Positions 1 to 12,580 of a stretch of 64,000 bases of DNA are shown piece by piece (within the stretch, counting starts at the first letter, position 1; the number at the start of each line of letters is the position of its first letter). This DNA is from Lucifuga dentata. Its lineage: Eukaryota; Chordata; Actinopteri; Ophidiiformes; Bythitidae. A program made the translations under genes and the position numbers. The notes beneath the pieces are model-generated. The model was not told where the DNA came from. It made no database searches and saw nothing but the letters and a program-made list of their open reading frames with translations. The DNA is taken from positions 62,001 through 126,000 of the forward strand of contig VXCM01000040.1 of the NCBI GenBank assembly GCA_014773175.1, given 5' to 3'.

Positions 1-420
1 TACTAACCTCACCTAACCTAAATATGATCAACTATACTAATTCACCCAGTCACTTGAAATTCATTATCTCACATTATAACTCACTCACTCACTCATATGA
101 ATTTGCCTGCTCACTTCAATATGCTTCCTTATTAATTCACCCATTCACTCACATTCTGATTCAGTCATTCACTACCTGACTGATTGACTGAATGACTCAT
201 TCACTCACATTTCAATTCACTCATCCATTAACTTGCTTGCTCACACTGTAATTTGCCTGCTCATTTGAATATTAATTATTAAGAAAGGGTCAGGTCATTC
301 ACATTTAAATGAATTAAATCACTCACTCATTAACAAAATCTGATTGAGTGATTCCATGAGTGAATGAGTGAGCAACTAAGTGGCAGAAAAAGTGAATGAG
401 TGAATCAATAGTGAATAACA
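1..420. repeat. degenerate TCACTCA-type tandem repeat
   Basis: The first ~420 bases are built from imperfect repeats of short words such as ATTCACTCA and ACTCACTCACTC. They appear as the reverse complement (GAGTGAATGAGTGA) near 345-410. Unit length and spacing drift, so this is an old, decayed minisatellite rather than a clean microsatellite. A short open frame on the minus strand here is a by-product of the repeat. It lies inside the presumed hs6st3 intron. Confidence 0.6.
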
Positions 421-860
421 AGTCTTGTTGTGTAGGTTGTGGCACCTCTTCTTCTTCTTGGCACCCAACACATATTCTCTTGTTGGTGCCTAATGCACAT
501 GATGAGCTGATAAAGCTGTGGTAGTGTAAATAAGTGTGAGTACACTGAGCCTCGTTATCAATACCAGCAATCACTTCCACCAGTTCCGCAAGATAGAGAC
601 ATTGTATTGCAGTTGAAGGCCAATTTCATTTTCCTTTAATTAAAGAACCAAAGCAGCTAAGCTTAAGGGAGTAAATCACTTAAGAAGGGCGCTGAGTTGC
701 ACCACTTGTGTGCTGAAGCCAATTTGCCTTGGAGTTGGTTCAGAGAGCAAATCTCCATATGCCACTGAGAGTGTTAAAGAGGGTCGGCAAGGACGGAGAG
801 TGCCTTCAAGAATCCTTCCAATCCATTAACTGTCATGTGTGCCACCTGTCAGCATTCATT

Positions 861-1338
861 TACAGGACCACACCAGTGATTTTCCATGGTTAAAACCAAA
901 AAATACAACATACCTACACCGACAACCTTTTTCCAAAATGTAAAAGACATATTTTAGTTTTCCTGTTAATTTTGCCAAATCTCTTAATCAAATGTTCAGG
1001 TGATACATTTTTAATTTCTCAGGAACAGTCATCTTTTCCTGGGACTATATTCCCTTGTGGAGGCATACATTTTCTTCTGTATTAGACCAGCTAAGTAACT
1101 TTGACCAAAAATTTTAGAAAGGTTGTGTTCTATGTGATAGATGACCTACTTCAAGCATGTTTCAAGTCTCTACAAATTGACTTTAATAGCATACTGAAAT
1201 GAACTGAAACCAGTTGCAGTCTGGAAGGTAGGAAAAACAAACAATTGTAATATTTACCTCTCCAGCAGTATGTTTTTGGGAAATAGTTGTCAGGAATATT
1301 GGGCTCAAACATGCAAAACCACCAGTATGGTCCTTTAA
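861..1338 (-). mobile_element. TTAA-bounded palindromic MITE, copy 1
   Basis: The left end starts near ACAGGACCACACC. The right end reads CAAACATGCAAAACC then AGTATGGTCCTTTAA. The interior carries family landmarks in inverted order: GGGACTATATTCCC near 1038-1053, the GGAAGGTAGGAAAAAC block near 1224-1239, and CCAGCAGTATG. It shares these with the copies at 4635, 20969 and 54103. The left TTAA is mutated and the right is intact. There is no ORF. Confidence 0.75.
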
Positions 1339-3357
1339 GAGTTTTTAAATCGTCCTGAAGCGCTGCCTCAGAGCTATATCAGCATTATGACCTAATCAAC
1401 TGCACTCTAGACAATATAATTGCCTCTGAAAAATCAGCCCTCATTAAAACAGGAAATTTGCTGTGTACAAAACTTGGACTGATTATAGCTGTGATGTGGC
1501 TTCAGAAGTGATTTTTCAGATCCATTTCACACAGCAATTTTCAAGTTTCAAATATTGATTTTCAGTGATAATTATTTTCACTTGAAAGTGTTGATGGGAG
1601 AGTTATTTTTAGTGGGAAAATTATTATTGTGGTTGAGGCCCTTTCGGACTTTGCTGTGGCTTGTTTTTCATCCTACATATGACAAAGTATCATGTGATAT
1701 AATACCACATATCATATGGACAATTGTCATATACGCCTATTACATTTGACTACATGCAGGGAATATAAATTAAAGGTAAAGGTATCAAGTTCAAACCTAA
1801 ATCACCATGACTCATAACTCATTTTATACCTGCAAATTTGTCCTACGATTCATAACTCATTCGAATCTGTCACATGTGATTTTCACTTCCTGATGCTAGT
1901 GCCTGCATGAGTTTAGCCACACGGCACTGACTGGCCTGGAAATAGAAACCATTAAACATAGCCATCTTGTCATTTTAATTAAACGCTAAATAGAGACGAT
2001 AGATGATTATTCTGTACTCCATCAGCCATCATGAGGTTTCATATTGCAGTTTTATGAGACCTGAATGGCCTTTCTGCTGTCACGTCAGGGTATTTAGTCC
2101 TACCATGATGCACATGATGATGGCAGAAACTGAGGTTACGTGTGTGTGCGTGTGTGTGTTTGCATTTGAGTTAAAAATGGGTGTTGCTGAATGCAGAATG
2201 CAGCTTAATTTTTGACATAAGATGATTCAGCTTTGGCAGATTTGTTCCTATTTTGGCCTTGATCCTTCAGTCCTCTGCCTTTTTTATGCACAGTAGAAAT
2301 AAAAAAATTTAATAAGAATTAAAGCTCTTTTTGCATTATAATTTTTTTTTTTTTTATCGGTAATTGAAGCTCAGAGATCGTCATTCATTAGATGCTTCAC
2401 AAGACCAAACTAATTTCCGCCATCCTTTCACATACTCATTCAAGTACTTAAAAACAGATTTCTTTCAAATCTGAGTATGAAAAAGGAAGTCCAACTAGTA
2501 ATAGCATGCAGATATTGAAGGATGACTCTCATCTTATATAAGTCACATGGAACTATGGGACTGCAGAGAGTCAGGGATCAAACATCATGAGAATAGATAA
2601 CACCCACACTTATCTATAGGCTACATCCAGGTGTAATGTAGTTTGCAAAGTCTTCTCTCAGCCCTTACTTTACTAAATGTACGATACCTGGTATAACTTA
2701 TAGAATTCCTATATTTCCTGAACCTCCCACCTCAGGGCTGCTTCTGCTGCCGTCCCCTTTCCTCCAATAAAATTCATACATATTTTAGGATCTCATAGGA
2801 TTGTGAAATGATGGGGGGTGGTACTGAATGTACTTAGTGGTGAGAATTAGTGTCCATAATATTGTGCACATTCTGTGTATATTGGCCTGCAGGTCTATTC
2901 TGGATACACCATCTGTCTGTTCTTGAGCGTTAGGTTACTTCATAGTCACCTTGCTGTCACCTGTCGCCCACACAAACCTACCAGTGTGAAAACCTATAGC
3001 TACAGTATGTCAGACATGATCTACAGTGGTTAGAGTGGTGTGACAGCGTAATATTTTCAAATCGTGGCTTGAGCTGCAATGTTTCAGCAATAATCATCTT
3101 CATAATATTCCTGTTATGCAGCTTCTTCATTGTGATTATGGGTTGTTTACTGTGCTGTCTGAAAAGTTTCTTTAAAGTCAAGTGCGTGGATAAGAATAAA
3201 AAAAGAAGAGAATGTGAAGATGATCGCTAATTAGGTCCATGGTTACGAGAAGAGTTGGCATAGCAATCAATTCCAGTTTTGTGAAAAACATAACTCACGG
3301 TTCTTTATGGGAATTAGTGGCACGAATAACATGTCTTTGACAAATTAAGACTCTTAT

Positions 3358-3411
3358 CCTGGTTGTATTTATTGGGTTCAAACATGCAAAACCACTGGTA
3401 TGGTCCTTTAA
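3358..3411. mobile_element. solo end fragment of the palindromic MITE
   Basis: Only about 54 bases of one terminus remain, running from TATTGGGTTCAAACATGC to GGTATGGTCCTTTAA. No partner terminus is found nearby, so this is a truncated copy. Confidence 0.7.
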
Positions 3412-4634
3412 TGAGATCAGGGATCACAGTGAAAGAGCAGGCACACTTCTCCCAACCATCATCTGCACCCTTTCTAATTTGAAATTAAAAGCAGCCATGC
3501 AGCAAGCAGAGGGAGTTGTGTCGCACAAACGAAACGAAATAAAACGGCTCAAGCAGCCAAAGTTTAATACATTATCAGAGCAAAACGAATTGAACATGAA
3601 GTCCATCTTCCTATCGTTGAGAGCTGATTCATAGAGCCCATATTTGGCTTTAATTCCATCAATAATTCTTTCACGCTGCGATTGAACCAAAATCTGGCAG
3701 TTTTACAGTCTGACCTGCGTTAAGGTTTCCAAACTTCTTAAATCAGAATAACAGTTCCTGCACGTTATAAATGTCTTTCCTGCACTGGTGTTTCTACTTT
3801 TCCCTTTTTTTATGTGCAGCTTTTCATTTAAACTGAACAATGAGCAGGTGCATCTATCTGAGTTAATTATAGGGAGGAGATCCTGCAGGGATGATCAGGC
3901 TCATCTGATTTTTAATACATAACCTAAGACCAAATTTATTATCTTACTCTGTCGTGTTTTACTGCCATTTCCATCATTTTCTATCCCTTCCAACATGCGG
4001 ACTGTTATGCATGGCCAGTTCTCGTCACTACTGACGAGCGCGCTGGTGAGCAGGATTTTGCTCGCAGCGTGGCGTGACAGCATTCACATCACAACAGGCT
4101 GCACAAAGTGCTGTAAGGCCACACATCAAATCCACTTCAATTTCCAAGCCGTCCTGTTAGTCCTGGGCAGACGGCCTCACACTGGGCAGCCAGTAATACT
4201 GACCTCATTATATCAGATGAGAGCCAAGAATGGAGGCAGAGATCAGTCTAATTAGCCCTGCACACACTTAAGATAATCACCTTTAAGCTAACACTTTGCC
4301 CTGTTGACAGTAATGCTGCTATATGTTAATTAATAATTCAGGAAATTGATAAAGTGTACTAGTCAATCATTTTATGTTAAAATTAGAAGTGATCAAGGTT
4401 TATTTTCATTTTCAAGATGTTTGATTTTCTGTTTCTTTTTCTTTTTCTGCTAAATTGTGTTTTACTGAGGGTTCTAGCAAACATCATGGGATCATGGTTG
4501 CTGCAAGTTTCTGACATTAATCTTTCCTTGCAGTTACAGTAAGTCAGTGTAAATCCTCCTCAGTGAAAACACGGCAGAGAGGGATGTACAGTTTGTTATA
4601 TATGATGGAGGAAAATCCATTTCAGAGTATTGCT

Positions 4635-5130
4635 TTAAAGGACCATACTGGTGATTTTGCATGTTTGAGCCCAATAAATACAATCTGCATACAGGTTACA
4701 TTGCTGCCAGCCGTTTTCCAAAATACTACTGGAGCAGTGCTTTACACAAACAAAATGCATTAAAACAACATTTAGAAGACAATAAGGACAAAATAAAGTG
4801 ACATTTAAAAACCAAGAGTAAAATAAGATAAAGTAAAAATGAAAAAAGATCAAATTAAATAATCTATTGGGCATTGCGGTGCGAAAATAATTAATTGGCC
4901 CCAGTGCAAAGCTTAATTAAAAGCAGTGCTAAAAAGAAAAGTTTTAAGCCTGGTTTTAGCAGGAGAAACATCAAATTATAAGGTGATTTTAAAAGATATG
5001 GGGATTTGGCAAAATAACAGGAAATCGAAAATATGATTTTATGTTTTGGGAAAATGGTTGTCAGTAGCATAATATGCATACAGGTTGTATTTATTGGGCT
5101 TAAACATGCAAAATCACCAGTATGGTCCTG
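4635..5130 (+). mobile_element. TTAA-bounded palindromic MITE, copy 2
   Basis: It begins TTAAAGGACCATACTGG followed by TTTTGCATGTTTGAGCCC. It ends with the inverted copy, GGGCTTAAACATGCAAAATC then CAGTATGGTCCTG. The centre is AT-rich and diverged from other copies. The right TTAA has been lost. Short open frames across it are chance. Confidence 0.75.
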
Positions 5131-6675
5131 TATTGCTTTAGGTGTAATATTCTACTGCTTTTGACTGTAATGTTCAGTCATCTGTCTAAAACTAAATTAG
5201 GCAGCTTTGCATTTTCACAGCTCCAGTTGGCAAGAAGAAGTAGAAGGCATATAACCTGACATCAGAAAACTGCACCCAGCTGGTCTGTGATGCTTTTGCC
5301 AAAGGAAACTACAAGGAACGGAGAAAAGCAAATGATCTCGCTCATTAAGAGACGGCTCACATTCGCTCTTGAATTTTGATTCGTCACGTCTCGTGGGCGG
5401 AGAGGTGTATGTACAGTACCTGACACCAGGAGTTTATTTTTGGAAAATAGGCTGACTCTACAGGGTCTTTTGGGAGATGAGATGCTCGTCTGTGTTGCAG
5501 CCTGATGTTAAAGCATGATTTTAAATGCTCTTAGTTAAGGTCGTTTTTGTCAGTAGTCATCATCATTCTGCATGTTGAACCCCAAAGGAGGCCAAGGAAA
5601 CAACGTCATCTTTGATTCGCTCATTCGGAGGTGTGCGTCTCTTCACACTTGATGAGAAACACACATCCTTACCATCCTGTTGATGACGCCTGACCTGAAT
5701 TAAAATATTGTGTTACATACAGACAACACGTGTCAAATTCGAAACATGCATTCGAGATATGACCTTCATCTGGTGCCTTATAGCAGAAAATGATGAATCT
5801 GAGAGATGAATGACCTTTAACCTCCCTGGAGGAAGACATCTGCCAGCATTTGTGGAATTTGTTGACATCTTTTCTCCTTATGTCCACACACTTCCACAGT
5901 ATGCGATAGGAAAATCCCACTAGGGCGCTGATATGAACACACAAAAACCATACACAAAAAATGAATATTCACATTTTTCAGACCAGCCTTAGTTTATATT
6001 TTATGCCCCTAGCATACTTCAAACAACACAAGATGAAACATTAAAAAACATCTCTTATTTTCTGTTAAATAAATCCCTCAGTGCACCGTGAGAAATGTCT
6101 TGTATTCTGGTGAGAATTGTGAGATATTAGAGGATCCTGGTAATCTCCACACTCCTTAGGGGGATTAGGGACATCTGAAGACAGGTTTTATTATCCGCAG
6201 AGGAGGAAGGGGGGATTAAAGCAGAAATCCAGATTAATACAGAGACCTGTCCGCTGGATTGAAGACTTCTTTTCTACGTGTCAATTTTGGACAACTGAAA
6301 AAAAATGTCCCATAGCTTCTAAATGCAGCATCAGTCATTTTGTAGCGTTCAAATGACGGATAAACCTTTACGGAAAGATGCACATCAGTCTCAGTAAATT
6401 CCTTTATCTCTTTCGATTTCTCGCTTCAAGTCGCACAACTCTTTTTGCTTATGTAATCTAATTTTTAAAAATTATTTCATGTAACCTTGTGCAGCCAGAT
6501 ATTCACATATTAAAAAACACTAGAGTTTTTCATTTATCTGTTCCATATCGACATGGACCTGAACAACTGATTGATGCTTCACAAAGCTGCAAAGATTAAA
6601 GTGTCAAGCAAAGGTTAACACTAAGTTGCTAAAGCTACTAATGTGTGCACGCCAGCATGTTGTGTGTGTATGTGC

Positions 6676-7283
6676 TTAAAGGACCATACTGGCCGTTTTG
6701 CATGTTTGAGCCTAATATATTCAATTTTCATATATATATAACGTTACTGACAATCATTTCCCAAAGCATACTACTGGAACAGTGAATTAAAAATGTTTTT
6801 CCTACCTTCCAGACTGCCATTGGTTTCAGTTCATTCTGCTATTAAAATTAATTTGCTGGTATTTGAAACGTTCATAGGTAATCCATCATTGCAAACAAGA
6901 TGTGTATTCAGGATTTTTTTTTTTTTTTTTTTTTTTTTTTNGAAGTTATGTAATTTTAGTGTTTAAGTGCAATAAAAAGCGTGGAGTGAATGTATGCCTC
7001 CACCGGGACAGATAGTCCCAAAAGAAGACCTGTTTTTATCAAAAAAATATAAATGACCGTGACTTCATAAGGCTGCGTAACTATTAGCAGGAGAAACATG
7101 GATTTTTAAGGTGGATGTATCGCTTGAATATTTGATTTTGAAAGATTAAAAATAAAATATTGCAAAATATCAGAAAAGCTGAAATACGGTTTTATCCTTT
7201 GGGAAATGATTATCAGTAATGTATGAAAATTTAATATACTAGTCTCAAACATGCAGAATGTTTGGTATGGTATGGTCCTTTAA
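6676..7283 (+). mobile_element. TTAA-bounded palindromic MITE, copy 3 (TAATATATTC subtype)
   Basis: The left terminus TTAAAGGACCATACTGG is followed by the subtype word GAGCCTAATATATTCAATTTTC and then CCCAAAGCATACTACTGG. The right terminus ends GGTATGGTCCTTTAA after a small local repeat of GGTAT. An N in a poly-T run at 6941 sits inside it. This is the longest copy (about 608 bp). Both TTAA flanks are intact. Confidence 0.8.
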
Positions 7284-8059
7284 TGCTATATTCTAGATTC
7301 TCGCCATTACATTTTGGTATGGATCAGAATTTGGGATGGATCCAGGAATTTAACAAAAAAAAAAAAAATCNAAAAAAAAAAAAAAATCTTTGTGGGATAG
7401 GGACATATGTATTCCATGAAAGACTATCAAAAGGTGTAGTTTGGTTCGAATTGGGATCCAGATCAGTATCTGGTGGATTATATTCCATAATTTTTTTATT
7501 GTAGCTCCTCACCAACTTTCCTGACAGATGGCCTGGATGACTTGTCTTCCTGGGAACATTCTCAGCTCCCTCATCTCCACACCAGCATCCCTGAGGCTTT
7601 TCCTTTATCGCCCAAAATAGCATCTCATAACTGGGCCCAATGAAGATCACAGCACGGCACTCGTCTCCTCGCTCATCATCTCGCTCAGCCTCCTGCTCTC
7701 ATGCCTCCCTCTTACCTGCCCATATTCCCTCCAACTAAGTTATGCAGCGACTACAGAGGGGCAAAGTGCACTTTCAATGGACCGTTTAGTTGTTGGACAG
7801 TTACAGTTCAGGGTAGAAGAGTGTATTGTGTTTCAGTTTGTGTGTGTGTGTGCATGCTGGAGAGTGAACCAGCTGTGCACAGATGGGTTTAGGGATCGTT
7901 TTGCCTGTAATTGGTGCACAAAGATTAAATTAAGAGGAGGAGAAAGAGATGAGTGAAAATGGATCCCTCTTGACCTCTCCGTCTAGAGACTGACGTGATG
8001 AGGCTTCCTCGGTCCCTGTGCGGCCGAGCAGCCTCAGCGTCATTCAGCCAACACGCCCT

Positions 8060-8623
8060 TTAAAGGACCATACCGGTCATTTTGCATGTTTGAGCCTAAT
8101 ATATTCCATTTTTATACATGTAACGTTACTGACATCATTTCCCAAAGCATACTACTGGAACGGTGAATTAAAAATGTTTTTCCTACCTTCCAGACCACCG
8201 TTGGTTTTAGTTCATTCTGCTATTAAAATCTACATGTTGATACTTGAAAAGTTCTTGGGATAGATAATCCATCATCGTGAATAAGATGTGTATTCAGGTT
8301 TTGTTTAGAAGTTATGCAATTTTAGTGTTTAAGCGCAATAAAAAGTGCGGAGTGATCTGAAAATGCTTCCTTTTGTTCTTCACTACAGCACTTGAATGCA
8401 CCACTAGGAAGCATTTTCGCATCACTCAGCACTCTTTATTGCACTAAAACGCTAAAATGACTTAACTTTGGAAAAAACCTGAATACACATCTTTTCTAGG
8501 GAAAAAAACAAACATTTAATTCTGCGTTCCAGTAGTATGCTTTGGGAAATGATTGTCAGTAACGTTGTGTGTATGAAAATTGAATGAATATATTAGGCTC
8601 AAACATGCAAAATGGTCCTTTAA
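8060..8623 (+). mobile_element. near-perfect foldback copy of the palindromic MITE
   Basis: The two halves are inverted copies of each other almost to the middle. On the left are GCAATAAAAAGTGCGGAGTGAT and AAATGCTTCC; on the right are AGGAAGCATTTTCGCATCACT and CACTCTTTATTGCAC. They close around a short centre near 8372-8402. The outer ends are TTAAAGGACCATACC and AAAATGGTCCTTTAA. Other copies have only terminal inverted repeats, so this is either the ancestral foldback form or a derived internal duplication. Confidence 0.8.
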
Positions 8624-9872
8624 CATGTAGACCTGCTGTTTCTGACAGAAGACCCTCTGCTTTGACATTTCCTTTTTATTTACCCAGCGTCTCCCTTTTT
8701 GTGTTTGCTCCGTTTAGCAGCACTTACTCATCGTTATTCACCTACAGACAAACTGGCTGAGCTGAAATCAAACCGTGCAAAGAAGCATCTTCAAAGTTTT
8801 GTTATTTCTCTGCAGAACATCCATTTTAACACGATTCATTTGTTTCATATTCAGTATTATTCTGGCTACAGGTGGGAAAAAAATCAGAAAAAAGAGAACA
8901 CAACAGTTAAATAACTACTTATTCAATCAATATTCTGTAATTAATAAGTTTGAATATTTGTGGTCCAAAAGGCAACATGGCATATATATTTCCATGTATT
9001 TGATTTCATTTTAGGGTCTATTTTGACACAAACCGAATTAATATTAAACCCTTTCCATTGTACTTACACTATAAAATGAATGAAAACAGCAGAAAGAAGA
9101 AACATGTCCACTTTAGACACATTTATTCACAATCTCATGCTAAAAATCAAACACATTTCAGCCTCCGCCAGAAAGAACGTGATATGTTTTCCCCACAGAA
9201 GTTGAAACTTAAAGTTCATTTTTCTAAAGGATGGGAAGTTCTGTTCAGTCTGATGTGAGGAAATAAAGTGCAACTAACACCCAAAAATTTTAGCAAACCT
9301 GTCATCATCACAACTGAAGGTTTTTTTTTTAGGGAGGTGAAATTGGACTGTTAAATAAAACATGTGACTGGAGGCTGCTGATGGGATTTTTTTCCTCTCC
9401 GACAGTAATTCCTCCTCAGGGCCGTGGTTAAGGGATCCCTCATGGGCCCAGAAACACCTTTAAAATGGATTCGCTCCAACTGTGTGAGTTATCAACACCC
9501 TGACTCCAGCGTGAAATCGATGCGCAGTCTTGCACTTGTTTTCACCGTTCCTCCTCCTGACGTGCTTTTCTGATGGAAAAAAAAAGCATCTTTGAAAGTG
9601 GCAGTCGGTGGAACGGAGCGACGCTGAGACGATTCAAGAACGCCCGGACTCAAAACAAAGTGCTGCGTTCCAAATTTTAAGAACTAATCACGTTATTGTC
9701 CATCTTTGTGTGTATTTTGTGGACTCTTCGATAGCGCAAATTATTTCCATCAAGGCTTTTATCATGAGACTGATGGTGTCCTTGATGGTAGCGACTGAGT
9801 GAATTAACAAGGCAGACATTGATCTTTTGCTGTGAGTTTCCTCTGTAGCTGCTGTGGGCTTTTTTGATGGCG

Positions 9873-9875
<3 letters not shown>

Positions 9876-9919
<44 letters not shown>
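9876..9919. repeat. (GA)n microsatellite
   Basis: About 22 uninterrupted GA units. Open frames reading Leu-Ser repeats on the minus strand here are artefacts. Confidence 0.95.
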
Positions 9920-9920
<1 letters not shown>

Positions 9921-10071
9921 GCCGATCAATAGGAGTGTGTGCAGGTTTGCTGAATGCAGAAAGGTGACAGGCAGTGAGAAGGGCATGAATGAGGCGTTTG
10001 ATTGATCATAACTAAATGCGACAAGGTGATTTAACTTTACCTTTAGGAACGCATGCATGACCATGCATGCT

Positions 10072-10083
10072 CACACACACACA

Positions 10084-10124
<41 letters not shown>
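10072..10124. repeat. (CA)n microsatellite
   Basis: A CA dinucleotide run with one AAAC interruption near the start. His-Thr open frames through it are not genes. Confidence 0.95.
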
Positions 10125-10126
<2 letters not shown>

Positions 10127-10253
10127 ACACATACAACAATCTGACGGTGATTGTCGAGCAAATAGCTACAATATCTTCTTGTATATTAGGTCACATTTCT
10201 CTGACAGCATGGGATTTTTGGCCAATCAGTCATGTTTCTGAGACGGTAATGTA

Positions 10254-10433
10254 AGGAAAAAAAAGGGAGGAAAAAAAGGAAGAAAGGAAAAACAGGAAAA
10301 AAGAAAAAAGAGAAAAAAGAACAAAGAAAAAAGAGAAAGAAAAAAATTAAAAAAGGGAAAAAAGGGAAAAAGGGAAAAAAAGAAGAAAAAAGCAAAAAAG
10401 AGAAAGAAAAAAGGGAAAAAAAGAGAAAAAATG
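10254..10433. repeat. ~180 bp purine-only (A/G) tract
   Basis: Almost every base on the plus strand is A or G, arranged as short A runs separated by GGG, GAAG or AGAG. Long polypurine tracts can form triplex (H-DNA) structures; that is general knowledge, not shown here. It sits between the CA run at 10072 and the TG/CG run at 10459. Confidence 0.9.
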
Positions 10434-10458
10434 AGATGGCAATGTTCCTACTTTGTTC

Positions 10459-10460
10459 TG

Positions 10461-10504
<44 letters not shown>

Positions 10505-10531
10505 TGTGTGTGTGTGTGCGCGCATGTGTGT
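10459..10531. repeat. (TG)n(CGTG)n alternating purine-pyrimidine tract
   Basis: TG units pass into GCGT tetranucleotides and then back to TG and CGCG. This strictly alternating purine-pyrimidine run of about 70 bp is the type of sequence prone to Z-DNA. Roughly, it is the inverted complement of the CA run at 10072. Confidence 0.9.
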
Positions 10532-12512
10532 CCAGGCCGGAAAGACTCATGAGCTACTTAGCACATTAGCGGAGAATCTGAGCATCAGCATGGAATAAAC
10601 CATAGCATGACAGATGATGCTTTGAGAGAGATGCAGCATTCGAGCTCTTACTTTTAGATATTTGGATCTGAACAGCACCACCTACTGGTAAAGCCAAACT
10701 CCCAGCATCATAAACATCATAAAATGCTAGATCAAAGCTCAATTCAGTAATCATCGGTGACCTTCATAATCTGACCCCCGCCGTCCCTGATGTGAGTAAG
10801 AGGAGAGCTTTGACATTTGCTGCTCTTTGTCAATAGGTCATGATGAAAGCACAGACACAGAAAGGCGGGGTTGCATGGACGTCTATTGATCCAGCTGTCT
10901 TGTGGTTAGCTGTACAGATAGATGATAGGCAAAGGAGGAGGAGGAAAAGACTGAGCTGTTTTCCAGGAAGTACAAAGAGCTTTGTGAGCGTTGGTGTGTC
11001 CATCCATCAGTTCAACCCCTCAAAGATGGCAGGGTAATTCACTTAGCTTCCTCTGAGGATGGCCATTATCTCTGGCTGTTCTGCCATGATATCATCACGG
11101 CCTACACTTGAGTGTGTATCACAGCTGACTGATATCGGCCGTCTGACAGTAATTGCTAAATTGCTGACCCTTTGAGGCTGTTTTGCTGTGGCGTCTTTGC
11201 ATTCGAACCTCAGCCAGCACAGCTTCTTCTCCCTTCATTCCCCAGATTTCTTAGTTTTTAGCAAATTAATTGAAAATAAATTACAGGCTGCACAGATGCT
11301 GCTATTTGTAAGAATGATTGCTGCATTATTTTTATGCCCAGAAGAGATTCCATAATAAAAAAAAAAGTCCTTTAATATTTGCAAAAAAAAAAAAAAAAAA
11401 AANAAAAAAAAAAAAAAAAAAAGCATACCCTTAATACAACGTAGCCCTTCAGAGATTCATTTTAACTAGTTGTTTATCCCTCTGGTGTCTCAATTTGTTT
11501 TAGAGAAAGTTCTTCATTTGGAATTTTTTTAAAAAACTAGAATTAAGGAAAAAGTTGAAAATAAATGATAAAAAGTTGTCAATTTTTGACTTAATTCTAG
11601 AAAAAATTAATCTTTAAAAATCTGCAATATGTCAAAAAAAAAAATATATATATATCAAGAATTAATGACTNAAAAAAAAAAAAATATATATATCAAGAAT
11701 TAATGACTTAGGACTTGCAGCTGATGGGGTGGAGACAGGAGCAGGTGAAGGACAGGAAGACATCTAGTGGACAGGTTGGGAATGGCAGGGTCTGAGAGCT
11801 TCATACAGGCAGATTATGATGATGAGGATGATGTCATGACACTTCATCAGTTGAACACACCTGATTTAACTCCTCAGGTGTGGGCAGAGATGGAAACATG
11901 TGGTGCTGTGGGTCTCTATTTTTAATCCAAAAATATCCAAAGTCTGTCTCACCCGTTCACACACCGCGCAGTCACACACACACTCAGGTACTAAGATGCA
12001 GTTATAGTGTGTATGAAGACAATGAAAGCTGTGAACTATCTGGGATCTGCTTTTGGGAACCCGTCCAGCTCCTCCACAGCGGCTACAATCTTTCTGGCAC
12101 AACTGAGTCCATCGGGAGTTCCTTACAAAAAAAAAAGAAGATGTAAAATAGTGTAAGCCAGCAGGGTAACAGGTAATTCATGAAAGAAGCATCAACAAGT
12201 TAGAAGATGGGGGGGAGAAAAAAAATCCTTAAAATGTTGCTACAAAACGTCCTTGGATCTAAATTCTTTATAAAGCCATCAAAGAAACCCAATGTGAAGC
12301 TTTTTATTTCTTTCTATTTGGTTTGTGCCTCTGACACCTTAAGGTCACTGTGATCTGTGCACAAGATGAACATTTTCAATTTCCCTTTTATCTACTTTTG
12401 CTCCCTTTGAAAAACTTGAAAATGGCTGAAATTCTGCGCGCAGGCTCATGCCTTCACCTTGGCGTTTGCTGGTCATTGCTGAATTCAAAAGATAAGTGCA
12501 AAAAGCTGGGTT

Positions 12513-12515
12513 TGC

Positions 12516-12578
<63 letters not shown>
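12513..12578. repeat. (TG)n microsatellite
   Basis: About 30 TG units with two CG variants at the 5' end. The Cys-Val and His-Thr frames across it are artefacts. Confidence 0.95.

Positions 12579-12580
<2 letters not shown>

Noticed and set aside
9804..10550. Several Ser-Leu, His-Thr and Phe-rich open frames
   Set aside because: They are translations of GA, CA and A/G repeats.
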